Part shown: positions 1 through 7,236 of the stretch, one piece after another
How the letters are laid out: every line of letters begins with the position of its first letter
Numbering within the stretch: the first letter of the stretch is position 1
From: Gammaproteobacteria bacterium
Lineage (GTDB): Bacteria; Pseudomonadota; Gammaproteobacteria; BMS3Bbin11
DNA length: 12,760 nt
Direction of reading: 5' to 3'
NCBI GenBank assembly: GCA_030617565.1
Contig: JAUWVE010000026.1
Span: 1 to 12,760, forward strand
The notes under the pieces: generated by a model
The model's input: only the letters and a program-made list of their open reading frames with translations
What the model was told of the DNA's origin: nothing
Database searches by the model: none
Made by a program: the position numbers and the translations under genes

Positions 1-1023
1 CGTATGAAGAAGCAACAACAGAACTGGGGAAACTTTGACTACACCTCACTGAAAGCAGAAGGTGGTCCGTGCGACGGGGAATACTATGGTCTGCCGTGGC
101 CATGCTGGGGCACACCTGAGATGGGGCATCCCGGTACACCAAATCTCTATGACGGTAGCAAGTCGGTTGCCGACGGTGGATTAACGTTTAGAGCCCGATT
201 TGGCGTAGAGCGTGATGGCGTTAATCTTCTTGCCGAAGGTTTTCATTCCAAAGGCTCGGCCATCAAGGATGGTTATCCCGAATTCAGCGATAAGATGTTG
301 AAGAAACTGGGGTGGTGGGATGACCTGACAGCTGATGAAAAGGCTGCTGCGGAAGGCAAGAACTGGAAGACGGACATGTCGGGTGGCATCCAGCGTGTTG
401 CCATCAAGCATGGTTGCGCTCCCTTTGGCAATGCCAAAGCGAGAACCGTGGTCTGGACCTTCCCTGACCCGGTACCGATACACAGGGAGCCTCTTTACAC
501 CTCGAGGAGAGACCTGGTTGAAAAATACCCGACCTATGAGGATCGCAAATCTTTCTACCGCTTGCCCACACGATACGGTTCGATCCAGGCCAAAGATTAC
601 TCAAAAGATTATCCGATAATCCTGACCTCCGGACGTCTGGTTGAGTACGAAGGCGGCGGCGACGAAACCCGGTCCAACCCGTGGCTTGCTGAACTGCAGC
701 AGGACATGTTCGTGGAAATCCATCCACGAGATGCCAACAACAATGGTGTCAAGGATGGCGATGATGTGTGGCTTGAAGGTGCAGAAGGGGCCAAAGTAAA
801 AGTTAAAGCAATGGTCACCCGCAGGGTAGCCGCCGGAGTGGCTTTCATGCCATTCCACTTCGCCGGGCATTTCGAAGGCAAGGATCTGCGCAGTAAGTAT
901 CCGGAAGGGTCAGACCCAATTATCCTTGGCGAGGCCTGCAATACGGTGATGACCTATGGCTACGACTCAGTCACTCAGATGCAGGAGACCAAAGCGTCCC
1001 TGTGCCGAATCACTAAAGCTTGA
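1..1023 (+). CDS. fdhA: Formate dehydrogenase catalytic (alpha) subunit, C-terminal part
   Basis: This is the 3' end of a molybdopterin-dependent formate dehydrogenase large subunit, which oxidises formate to CO2 and passes electrons to an Fe-S subunit. The frame is open from base 1, so the gene begins outside the window. The ATG at 4 is an internal Met, not a start. About 340 residues are visible of a family usually near 950. The last ~135 residues (IILTSGRLVEY, then FVEIHPRDA, DGDDVWLEG, MPFHFAGHFEGKDLR) look like the molybdopterin-dinucleotide-binding C-terminal domain. A Trp- and Gly-rich stretch (PWPCWGTPEMGHPG, residues ~31-44) lies in the preceding linker. The Cys/Sec ligand and the N-terminal 4Fe-4S motif would be upstream and cannot be checked, nor can Mo versus W. 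fdhB starts 18 bases downstream and the FdhC neighbour supports the formate assignment over other members of the DMSO reductase superfamily. Confidence 0.9.
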   Translation, partial: RMKKQQQNWGNFDYTSLKAEGGPCDGEYYGLPWPCWGTPEMGHPGTPNLYDGSKSVADGGLTFRARFGVERDGVNLLAEGFHSKGSAIKDGYPEFSDKMLKKLGWWDDLTADEKAAAEGKNWKTDMSGGIQRVAIKHGCAPFGNAKARTVVWTFPDPVPIHREPLYTSRRDLVEKYPTYEDRKSFYRLPTRYGSIQAKDYSKDYPIILTSGRLVEYEGGGDETRSNPWLAELQQDMFVEIHPRDANNNGVKDGDDVWLEGAEGAKVKVKAMVTRRVAAGVAFMPFHFAGHFEGKDLRSKYPEGSDPIILGEACNTVMTYGYDSVTQMQETKASLCRITKA

Positions 1024-1041
1024 TAACGGGAGTAAAGCAAA

Positions 1042-1665
1042 ATGGCAGCTATGAAATTTTATTGTGACGCTGAGCGCTGTATCGAGTGCAACGGTTGTGT
1101 GACGGCGTGTAAAAATGTGAATGAGGTTCCCTGGGGTGTCAACAGACGACGTGTCGTCACCATCAAGGATGGAGAGCCGGGCGAACGCTCTTTATCGGTA
1201 GCCTGTATGCACTGCGCGGATGCACCCTGTGCGGCAGTATGTCCGGTGGATTGCTTCTACACAACTGACGACGGCATTGTTCTGCATGATAAGGATATCT
1301 GTATAGGCTGTGGTTATTGCTTCTATGCCTGCCCGTTTGGTGCACCGCAGTTTCCAACAGATGGCGCTTTTTCATCACGCGGAAAAATGGATAAATGTAC
1401 ATTCTGTGCGGGCGGGCCATTAGAAGATAACAGCAGTGAGGAATTCCGGAAGTATGGCTCAAACCGTATAGCAGAAGGTAAGTTACCGGCGTGTGCTGAG
1501 ATGTGCGCAACCAAGGCCTTGCTTGCTGGTGATGCGGACATGGTTTCTGAAATTTACCGCAAGCGTGTGGTCAACCGCGCACAGGCAGCCCTGGGGAAAG
1601 GGGCGCAGCTAAGGTATAGAAATTTCGGCTCTAAAGTCGACATGAAAGGGAAAGCGACAAACTGA
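1042..1665 (+). CDS. fdhB: Formate dehydrogenase iron-sulfur (beta) subunit
   Basis: Electron-transfer subunit of 207 aa, carrying electrons from FdhA to the cytochrome b subunit. Sixteen cysteines for four 4Fe-4S clusters can be read: C13-x2-C16-x2-C19-x3-C23; C55-x2-C58-x4-C63-x3-C67 followed by Pro; C87-x2-C90-x2-C93-x3-C97 followed by Pro; and C119-x2-C122 with C151-x3-C155. This is the usual arrangement in respiratory oxidoreductase beta subunits. The ATG follows a GGGAG at about 1028-1032 with a ~9-base gap. No C-terminal membrane helix is visible, unlike E. coli FdnH/FdoH, so membrane attachment would be through FdhC. The gene lies 18 bases after fdhA and 67 bases before fdhC, consistent with one operon. 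Family motifs alone would also fit other beta subunits; the neighbours make formate dehydrogenase the best call. Confidence 0.92.
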   Translation: MAAMKFYCDAERCIECNGCVTACKNVNEVPWGVNRRRVVTIKDGEPGERSLSVACMHCADAPCAAVCPVDCFYTTDDGIVLHDKDICIGCGYCFYACPFGAPQFPTDGAFSSRGKMDKCTFCAGGPLEDNSSEEFRKYGSNRIAEGKLPACAEMCATKALLAGDADMVSEIYRKRVVNRAQAALGKGAQLRYRNFGSKVDMKGKATN

Positions 1666-1732
1666 TCTTTTTGATGAATGTTGCATTACAAAGAAGGTTG
1701 CAAGCTAAGTACAGCTGACAAAATGGAGTACT

Positions 1733-2800
1733 GTGTCACAAATGACTATGTCAACAACTAAGTCCAGCCACGGTCCCCTAATGTTAAAGGGGATGCTCGC
1801 CACGGTTTTGCTGGTTCTGATTTTGCCGTTAATGCCGTACGTATTTGCTGTCAATACAGATGTTTCTTCCTCCGTTGCGGGCTCCGTTCCAAACCCGGGT
1901 GCCGATTTATGGCGGGCGGTAAGGGCACGGGATGGTGTTGTTGCTGGCAGCTCTCAGGTTAAAGGCGTTGAGACCGGTGTACTTATTGATCCGGCAGGAA
2001 AGGCCTGGTTAGAATTTCGAAAAGAAAAACTAATACCCTACAGTGCTTATGTTTTTGCGGGCGTTGCTTCTGCCCTGTTGCTTTATTTCCTGCTGCACGG
2101 GCGCATACGGATCAAGGCCGGGCGGTCCGGCGTTCTGGTGCCGCGTTATTCACGCTATGAACGCTGGGTTCACTGGATCATGGTCGTTGTATTTATGACG
2201 CTGGCATTAACAGGTGTAATTCTCCTTTATGGCAGATTTGTACTGATACCGCTTCTTGGCCCGGAAGGTTTTCATATGACGGCCCAGATAAGTAAATGGC
2301 TGCACGATATAATGGGACCCATATTTATCATTTCCCTGATTGTGATGGCCTTTACATTTTTTCGTGAGGCGATATGTCGTTGCAAGGTTGATATGATCTG
2401 GTTTTTGCGTGCAGGGGGCTATCTGGGTGGGAAGCACCCCAGTTCAGGTAAGATCAATGCCGGGCAGAAGGCATGGTATTGGGCTGTTGTCCTGGGAGGC
2501 ATAGTATTGATAGGCAGCGGTCTGGTGATGTATTTTCCAAATTTTCAGCAGGGACGTGAAATCATGCAGAATGCCAACATGATACACGGGCTTGCCGCTG
2601 TCTTTGTGATTGCATTCATGTTTATACACATCTACCTCGCCTCGGTTGGGATGGAGGGTTCTCTGGAGTGTATGACTAGTGGCAATTGCGACGAGAACTG
2701 GGCCATAGAGCAACATGATCTCTGGTATGAAGAGATGAAGGAGGAAGGCAGAATAGGTGCCCAATCCAGTACAGAGAAGCAAGCGCAGTTACCAGACTAG
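1733..2800 (+). CDS. fdhC: Formate dehydrogenase cytochrome b (gamma) subunit, long form
   Basis: Membrane subunit of 355 aa that takes electrons from FdhB through haem b to quinone. It has an N-terminal hydrophobic segment (residues ~20-40), a ~60-residue polar, probably periplasmic stretch, then four or five membrane helices (~103-121, 147-167, 194-211, 248-267, 285-305). Candidate haem ligands are H147 (RWVHW), H191 (WLHD), H285 (NMIHG) and H299 (FIHIY). The C-terminal ASVGMEGSLECM...HDLWYEE segment is typical of FdhC. E. coli FdnI/FdoI are only about 211-217 aa, so this is the longer form with an extra N-terminal anchor. The start is uncertain: GTG at 1733 has GGAG four bases upstream, while ATG at 1742 lies 13 bases from the same site. 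A probable terminator follows, so this is likely the last gene of the operon. Confidence 0.88.
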   Translation: MSQMTMSTTKSSHGPLMLKGMLATVLLVLILPLMPYVFAVNTDVSSSVAGSVPNPGADLWRAVRARDGVVAGSSQVKGVETGVLIDPAGKAWLEFRKEKLIPYSAYVFAGVASALLLYFLLHGRIRIKAGRSGVLVPRYSRYERWVHWIMVVVFMTLALTGVILLYGRFVLIPLLGPEGFHMTAQISKWLHDIMGPIFIISLIVMAFTFFREAICRCKVDMIWFLRAGGYLGGKHPSSGKINAGQKAWYWAVVLGGIVLIGSGLVMYFPNFQQGREIMQNANMIHGLAAVFVIAFMFIHIYLASVGMEGSLECMTSGNCDENWAIEQHDLWYEEMKEEGRIGAQSSTEKQAQLPD

Positions 2801-2838
2801 CGTTTTTCCATTCGTAATAGCATCTAGTCCATAAATCT

Positions 2839-2870
2839 CCTTCCAGCCATATGTGGAAGGTTCTCTTTTC
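2839..2870 (+). terminator. Probable Rho-independent terminator after fdhC
   Basis: A perfect 7-bp stem, CCTTCCA (2839-2845) and TGGAAGG (2854-2860), encloses an 8-base loop and is followed by the T-rich run TTCTCTTTTC. It sits 38 bases after the fdhC stop and about 100 bases before yebC, where an operon boundary is expected. The T tract is interrupted by C, so it may be of moderate strength. Confidence 0.6.
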
Positions 2871-2913
2871 TGTGGTGATTCTCCTGTGTATGCAGGATGT
2901 TCTGTCTATGGAA

Positions 2914-2919
2914 TATGAT
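2914..2919 (+). promoter_or_regulatory. Possible -10 box for yebC-ruv
   Basis: TATGAT matches five of six bases of the sigma-70 -10 consensus. It lies between the fdh terminator and yebC, about 47 bases before the yebC ATG. I could not find a convincing -35 box 16-18 bases upstream, so this is a position-supported guess only. Confidence 0.3.
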
Positions 2920-2966
2920 AGACTTTCAGAAATTAAAGAACATTCCAGATAACACAGGAGATTTAA

Positions 2967-3704
2967 ATGGCCGGACACAGTAAATGGGCCAATATTCGCT
3001 TTCGCAAGGGTGCTCAGGACGCCAAGCGCGGCAAGCTTTTTACCAAATTCATCAGGGAGATTACCGTTGCAGCCCGCATGGGTGGCGGTGACCCGGATTC
3101 TAATCCCCGTCTCAGGGCCGCGATTGATAAAGGCCTGAACAATAACATGAAGAAAGACACCATTGAGAAAGCGATCAAGCGTGGTACCGGTGATCTGGAA
3201 GGTGTTAATTATGAAGAAGTTCGTTATGAAGGTTACGGTACTGCAGGGGTGGCGATTCTGGTTGATTGCATGACTGATAACCACAACCGTACAGTCAGTG
3301 AAGTGCGGCATGCCTTTAGCAAGTACAACGGAAACCTGGGCACAGATGGCTCAGTAGCCTATCTGTTTAGCAAGATGGGTGTTATTGCTTTTCCTGCTGG
3401 CAGTGATGAAGAAGTGCTTATGGATGCGGCACTGGAATCTGGTGCTGATGACGTCGTGACAGAAGATGATGGCTCGCTGGAAGTGCTGACCTCACCTGAG
3501 GCCTTCCACGATGTTAAAAAAGCACTGGATGAGGTGGGGCAGTCCGCCGAGTATGCAGAAATTACAGAACGTGCCTCAATAGAAACCGCACTGGATACCG
3601 AAAATGCCGAAAAGCTGATGCGCTTGATTGATGCGCTGGAGGACCTGGACGATGTGCAGGAAGTGCATTCAAATGCCTCTTTTCCGGATGACTTTGAAGG
3701 TTGA
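2967..3704 (+). CDS. yebC: YebC/PmpR family protein
   Basis: Full-length YebC family protein of 245 aa, the usual length, with the family-defining N-terminus MAGHSKWANIRFRKGAQDAK. The N-terminal helical domain (~1-75) is followed by two alpha/beta domains (YEGYGTAGVAILVDCMTDNHNRT at ~88-110 and the acidic C-terminal part ending VHSNASFPDDF). The family was first described as DNA-binding regulators (PmpR in Pseudomonas); later work ascribes to members a cytosolic translation role, relieving ribosome stalling at proline runs. Which role applies here cannot be told from sequence. AGGAG at 2956-2960, six bases before the ATG, fixes the start. It is followed 12 bases later by ruvC, the same arrangement as in many gammaproteobacteria, and probably heads the ruv transcript. 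Confidence 0.95.
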   Translation: MAGHSKWANIRFRKGAQDAKRGKLFTKFIREITVAARMGGGDPDSNPRLRAAIDKGLNNNMKKDTIEKAIKRGTGDLEGVNYEEVRYEGYGTAGVAILVDCMTDNHNRTVSEVRHAFSKYNGNLGTDGSVAYLFSKMGVIAFPAGSDEEVLMDAALESGADDVVTEDDGSLEVLTSPEAFHDVKKALDEVGQSAEYAEITERASIETALDTENAEKLMRLIDALEDLDDVQEVHSNASFPDDFEG

Positions 3705-3716
3705 TCTGGCTGACAG

Positions 3717-4226
3717 ATGAGAGTTCTTGGTATTGATCCGGGTTCGCGCATTACTGGATTTGGTGTAATTGAAATAGAAAATGGCAGACTGCGCTATGTT
3801 ACCAGTGGCTGTATAAAAATGAAGGAGCAGGCCCTGCCTGCAAGGCTCAAGACTATCTTCGAAGGGATGTCTGAGGTAATTGAGAATACCAGGCCTGATT
3901 TTATGGCGATAGAGGAGGTCTTTGTCTCCCGCAATGCCCGTTCTGCTCTCATACTTGGACAGGCGAGGGGGGCGGCGATATCTGCTGGTGTAAGCAAAGG
4001 CCTGGCAGTAGGCGAATACACTGCCCTGCAAATAAAGAAATCGGTGGTCGGCTACGGCCAGGCGGACAAGGCCCAGGTGCAGCACATGGTTCGAACTATA
4101 CTTGCACTTGATGGCGTGCCGCAGGAAGATGCGGCCGATGCACTGGCCTGTGCGATCTGTCATAGTCACACACTGGAACACAATAATCGCATGAGTAAAC
4201 AGCAGGGTATGAAAACACAACCATGA
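3717..4226 (+). CDS. ruvC: Crossover junction endodeoxyribonuclease RuvC
   Basis: Holliday-junction resolvase, 169 aa, which cuts four-way DNA junctions symmetrically after branch migration by RuvAB. It opens with MRVLGIDPGSRITGFG. The four acidic catalytic positions of the RNase H-like fold are present: D7 (GIDPGS), E66 (AIEEVF), D138 and D141 (PQEDAADAL). Conserved GQARG (81-85) and KAQVQHMV (118-125) are also there. No clear ribosome binding site precedes the ATG; with yebC ending only 12 bases upstream, translation may depend on that gene. The stop overlaps the ruvA start in an ATGA. Confidence 0.97.
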   Translation: MRVLGIDPGSRITGFGVIEIENGRLRYVTSGCIKMKEQALPARLKTIFEGMSEVIENTRPDFMAIEEVFVSRNARSALILGQARGAAISAGVSKGLAVGEYTALQIKKSVVGYGQADKAQVQHMVRTILALDGVPQEDAADALACAICHSHTLEHNNRMSKQQGMKTQP

Positions 4227-4837
4227 TCGGTCAGTTACGCGGTATTCTATTGTTCAAACAGCCCCCGGCCCTGATACTGGATGTGCAGGGTGTTGGCTAT
4301 GAGCTCGATGCACCGATGACTACCTTCTACGATCTGCCAAAGGAAGGCGGGGAATTGATGCTGCACACACATCTGGTTGTGCGTGAGGATGCCCAGTTAT
4401 TATTTGGTTTTTCCACAGAAAACCAGCGCAACCTGTTTCGCACTTTGCTGAAAATCAGCGGCATCGGACCACGTGTCGGGCTGGCTATATTGTCTGGTTT
4501 GTCGGTAAAAGAATTTCGTCTGTGTATTAATGGCGAGGATGTGCTGAGGCTGACCAAAGTACCGGGTATCGGTCGCAAGACTGCAGAACGAGTGATTCTT
4601 GAGTTGCGTGGCAAGCAGCTGCCCGGTATGTCTGCCGATGAAGACGTGGCCGTTGCCGGCAGCAGCGATGAAATATGTACCGATGCGATAAGTGCATTGA
4701 CCGCACTGGGTTATCGGGCAAAGGATGCAGAGAAAGTCATCGGCCAGCTGGCAGATCAATCTGAAAGCAGTGAGGGGATGAGTAGTGAATCCCTGATAAG
4801 ACAGGCCCTGCAGGCCATGTCCGGAGGCGTAAGATGA
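4223..4837 (+). CDS. ruvA: Holliday junction branch migration protein RuvA
   Basis: Junction-recognition subunit of the RuvAB branch-migration motor, 204 aa (E. coli 203). The N-terminal OB-fold begins MIGQLRGILL and covers ~1-63. Two helix-hairpin-helix motifs follow: LLKISGIGPRVGLAILSGLS (75-94) and LTKVPGIGRKTAERVILELR (110-129). A linker rich in Asp, Ala and Ser (~135-150) leads to the C-terminal three-helix domain that contacts RuvB (DAISALTALGYRAKDAEKVI, 154-173). The ATG overlaps the ruvC stop by four bases and no strong ribosome binding site is visible, so translational coupling to ruvC is likely. Confidence 0.97.
   Translation: MIGQLRGILLFKQPPALILDVQGVGYELDAPMTTFYDLPKEGGELMLHTHLVVREDAQLLFGFSTENQRNLFRTLLKISGIGPRVGLAILSGLSVKEFRLCINGEDVLRLTKVPGIGRKTAERVILELRGKQLPGMSADEDVAVAGSSDEICTDAISALTALGYRAKDAEKVIGQLADQSESSEGMSSESLIRQALQAMSGGVR
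4823..4827 (+). promoter_or_regulatory. Ribosome binding site of ruvB inside ruvA
   Basis: GGAGG lies six bases before the ruvB ATG at 4834, within the last codons of ruvA. It fixes the ruvB start and shows that ruvB can recruit ribosomes itself, despite the ATGA overlap. Confidence 0.75.
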
Positions 4838-5883
4838 TAGAAACCGATCGCCTGATTGCACCGGAAACAAAAGAAGAGGCCGGCGAGCGGGTATTTGACA
4901 AGGCCCTGCGGCCGGTAAAACTCGACGAGTTTGTCGGCCAGCCGAGTATTCATCAACAGCTGGAGATTTTTATTACCGCCGCGCGAAACCGTGAAGAAGC
5001 GCTGGATCATGTACTGCTGTTTGGCCCGCCGGGTCTGGGTAAAACGACCCTGGCACACATCATCTCCAATGAAATGGAAGGAAAGCTGCACCAGACATCC
5101 GGTCCTGTACTGGAAAAAGCCGGTGACCTGGCCGCCTTGCTGACCAATCTCGAACAGGGTGATGTACTTTTTATTGATGAAATCCATCGACTGTCCCCGG
5201 CCATCGAGGAAATTCTCTATCCGGCGCTGGAAGATTACGAGCTCGACATTATGATCGGCGAAGGGCCTGCGGCCCGTTCAATCAAGCTAAGCCTGCCGCC
5301 ATTTACACTTATCGGCGCAACCACCCGGGCAGGACTGCTGACCTCACCGTTGCGAGACCGCTTCGGTATCGTACAGCGGCTGGAATTTTACGACAGCACA
5401 CAGCTACGACAGATCATCCATCGTTCCAGCGGAATCCTGGGCGTGCAAGCCGATGATGAGGGAGTGGCAGAAATCGCCCGTCGCTCGCGGGGGACGCCAA
5501 GAATTGCCAACCGCCTGCTGCGACGCGTGCGTGACTACGCCGAAGTTAAGGGAGATGGCCAGCTGAACAAAAAGATTGCCTGCTCTGCACTGGATATGCT
5601 GGAAGTCGATGAGCATGGCTTTGATCAGATGGACAGGCGATTGCTGTCAGCAATTGTGCAAAAGTTTGATGGCGGTCCGGTGGGTGTCGATAATCTTGCA
5701 GCAGCTTTAAGCGAAGAAAGGGATACCCTGGAGGATGTTATCGAGCCTTACCTGATTCAACAGGGCTTTATCATGCGTACCCCGCGGGGTCGTGTCGCAA
5801 CACGCCTGGCCTGGCAGCATTTCGGGCTGGATTATCCTGCCGATGCAAAAGATTCAGAATCCCAGCAGGGGAAGTTGTTGTAA
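4834..5883 (+). CDS. ruvB: Holliday junction branch migration helicase RuvB
   Basis: Hexameric AAA+ ATPase of 349 aa that drives branch migration on RuvA-bound junctions. Visible motifs: Walker A GPPGLGKT (64-71), Walker B LFIDEIH (112-118), sensor 1 GATTR (161-165), arginine finger R174 in SPLRDRFG, and sensor 2 in GTPRIANRLLRR (220-231). The C-terminal winged-helix domain is recognised by the IEPYLIQQGFIMRTPRGRVAT segment (~303-323). Length and motifs are typical and nothing is missing. It is the last ruv gene; no convincing terminator follows, and the next 229 bases are a repeat-rich spacer before ybgC. Confidence 0.98.
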   Translation: MIETDRLIAPETKEEAGERVFDKALRPVKLDEFVGQPSIHQQLEIFITAARNREEALDHVLLFGPPGLGKTTLAHIISNEMEGKLHQTSGPVLEKAGDLAALLTNLEQGDVLFIDEIHRLSPAIEEILYPALEDYELDIMIGEGPAARSIKLSLPPFTLIGATTRAGLLTSPLRDRFGIVQRLEFYDSTQLRQIIHRSSGILGVQADDEGVAEIARRSRGTPRIANRLLRRVRDYAEVKGDGQLNKKIACSALDMLEVDEHGFDQMDRRLLSAIVQKFDGGPVGVDNLAAALSEERDTLEDVIEPYLIQQGFIMRTPRGRVATRLAWQHFGLDYPADAKDSESQQGKLL

Positions 5884-5888
5884 TAGTA

Positions 5889-5925
5889 GTTTCAAGTTTC
5901 AAGACCAAAGACCAAAGACCTAAGG
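5889..5925. repeat. Short heptad tandem repeats after ruvB
   Basis: Two perfect 7-base tandem units GTTTCAA (5889-5902) are followed by ACCAAAG twice (5904-5917), a partial third ACC, and CTAAGG-like sequence. The array starts six bases after the ruvB stop. The terminal ACCTAAGG resembles the reverse complement (ACTAAGG) of the heptad in the spacer before queE, so the two spacers may carry members of one repeat family. No coding sense is evident. Confidence 0.6.
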
Positions 5926-5942
5926 CGAAATGTGTTGTTTCC

Positions 5943-5970
5943 CTCTGTGCTCTCCGTGTTCTCTGCGGTG
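5943..5970. repeat. Nine-base imperfect tandem repeat (CTCTGTG type)
   Basis: Three degenerate nonamers, CTCTGTGCT, CTCCGTGTT and CTCTGCGGT, are followed by GAAAAG. Read on the other strand this is a CACCGCAGAGAACACGGAGAG-like sequence. Similar CTCTGTG/CACAGAG intergenic elements are, from memory, dispersed in many environmental bacterial genomes; their function is not known to me. It lies just downstream of the heptad array. Confidence 0.55.
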
Positions 5971-6112
5971 AAAAGCTTTTGATCTTCTTTTTAGCTATAT
6001 TACAGCAGGTATTCACCCTTTTATTACCATCCTGAAAGACTGGTATTTTCTCCTCATCCATGTATAGTTCGGAAGGATTTTTACTAATGTACAGCCCCTT
6101 CGGTAGACAGTT

Positions 6113-6502
6113 TTGAGCAGTCCGGATTTTGCTTTCCCCGTTCGTATTTATTATGAAGATACTGATGCCGGTGGCGTCGTTTATCACGCTAATTTTCTTC
6201 GTTTTATGGAGCGGGCCAGAACCGAGTGGCTGCGTGAACTGGGATATGAACTGGACAGGCTCGAACAGGAATATGGCTTCCTGTTTGCCGTGAGGTCCGC
6301 AAATATTGATTATCTAAAACCTGCTTATTTGAATGATTCTCTCAGCATCCAGGTATCTATTGCCCGTAAAGGCAGAGCCTCTCTGGATATAGATCATGAA
6401 GTCTACCGCGATGAAACTTTATTGTGCCGCGCCCGAATAAAACTGGCGGGTCTTGCCGTGGACACATTTCGTCCGATGGCCCTGCCTTTTACCCTGGAAT
6501 GA
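6113..6502 (+). CDS. ybgC: Tol-Pal-associated acyl-CoA thioesterase YbgC
   Basis: Hot-dog-fold thioesterase of 129 aa (E. coli 134) that hydrolyses acyl-CoA in the cytoplasm and is nearly always the first gene of tol-pal clusters. The signature YYEDTDAGGVVYHANF lies at residues 13-28, with the catalytic Asp at D18 as in E. coli. MERARTEWLRELGY follows. The start is a TTG at 6113: an in-frame TAG lies at 6104-6106 and the first in-frame ATG (6208) would remove the catalytic loop, so TTG is nearly forced. No strong ribosome binding site precedes it. tolQ starts 11 bases after the stop. The exact link between this enzyme and the Tol machine remains unsettled in the literature I know. Confidence 0.93.
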   Translation: MSSPDFAFPVRIYYEDTDAGGVVYHANFLRFMERARTEWLRELGYELDRLEQEYGFLFAVRSANIDYLKPAYLNDSLSIQVSIARKGRASLDIDHEVYRDETLLCRARIKLAGLAVDTFRPMALPFTLE

Positions 6503-6506
6503 GGAG
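6501..6506 (+). promoter_or_regulatory. Ribosome binding site fixing the tolQ TTG start
   Basis: GAGGAG overlaps the ybgC stop codon and lies seven bases before TTG at 6514. Its ideal spacing supports the TTG over the next in-frame ATG at 6568, which has no such site. Confidence 0.75.
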
Positions 6507-6513
6507 ATAAGAT

Positions 6514-7236
6514 TTGGAAACAGTCGTAGAACTCGCCAATCCCCAGCAGAGCCTGTCTATTTTGCATATGATTACGCAGGCTACGCTGGTGGTGCAGCTG
6601 GTGATGGCAATGTTAATGCTGGCATCGGTCGTGTCATGGGCACTGATCTTTCAGAAGTGGAAATTAATCAGGCAGGCACGAAGTGCGGCCGATAGTTTTG
6701 AAGATTCTTTCTGGTCCGGTGGTGATCTGAGTAATCTTTACTCTGAATGGGGTGGTAAGGAAGCCAGTGGCGAGGGCGGCATGGCCAGTATTTTTATTGC
6801 CGGTTACCGGGAATATTCCCGCCTTTACAATAAAGAAGGGATAAAACGCAGCGAAGTGACCGATGGCGTGCAGCGCGCCATGCGTGTGGCGCTGGCGCAG
6901 GAAATTGAGGACCTGGAAGGCGGGCTGTCATTTCTTGCCACCGTCGGTTCAACATCTCCCTATGTCGGGTTGTTTGGCACGGTCTGGGGTATCATGAACT
7001 CGTTCCGTACCCTTGGTGTCATGAAGCAGGCGACCATCGCATCGGTTGCTCCCGGAATTTCCGAAGCACTGGTAGCGACCGCGATGGGGCTGTTTGCGGC
7101 AATTCCTGCGGTGATTGCCTATAACCGTTTTTCCAATAATGTCGAGCGCCTGATTATGCGCTACGAAATGTTCATGGAAGAATTTACCAGTATCGTTTCC
7201 CGCCAGAGTTACCACAAGATATCCAGCGATGTTTGA
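6514..7236 (+). CDS. tolQ: Tol-Pal proton-channel subunit TolQ
   Basis: Inner-membrane motor subunit of the TolQRA complex, homologous to ExbB and MotA, 240 aa (E. coli 230). Three membrane helices are visible: ~22-46, ~138-160 and ~178-202. Thr residues that line the channel in E. coli (T145, T178) have counterparts at T156 (GLFGTVWGIM) and T189 (EALVATAMGLFAAIPAVIAYNR). The cytoplasmic loop has the typical FWSGGDLSNLY segment at ~66-76. Initiation is at TTG with a well-placed GAGGAG; this gives about ten residues more than E. coli TolQ at the N-terminus. The stop overlaps tolR by eight bases. Confidence 0.96.
   Translation: METVVELANPQQSLSILHMITQATLVVQLVMAMLMLASVVSWALIFQKWKLIRQARSAADSFEDSFWSGGDLSNLYSEWGGKEASGEGGMASIFIAGYREYSRLYNKEGIKRSEVTDGVQRAMRVALAQEIEDLEGGLSFLATVGSTSPYVGLFGTVWGIMNSFRTLGVMKQATIASVAPGISEALVATAMGLFAAIPAVIAYNRFSNNVERLIMRYEMFMEEFTSIVSRQSYHKISSDV

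Larger units (their letters stand above)
5884..6112. other. Spacer between ruvB and ybgC
   Basis: This 229-base gap holds the heptad array (5889-5925) and nonamer array (5943-5970) described separately. The remaining ~140 bases (5971-6112) are AT-rich. I see no credible gene there on either strand, and no promoter pair good enough to call, although the ybgC-tol transcript probably begins in it. Weak -10-like words are TATATT (5996-6001) and TATAGT (6063-6068), both without a matching -35 box. Confidence 0.6.

Noticed and set aside
2676..3311. 211-codon minus-strand open frame across the fdhC end, the spacer and yebC
   Set aside because: It overlaps two well-recognised genes and the terminator, has no family signature that I recognise, and no credible start site.
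6025..6050. Hairpin TACCA/TGGTA followed by TTTTC after ruvB
   Set aside because: The stem is only five pairs with an 11-base loop and few G-C pairs, too weak to call a terminator.
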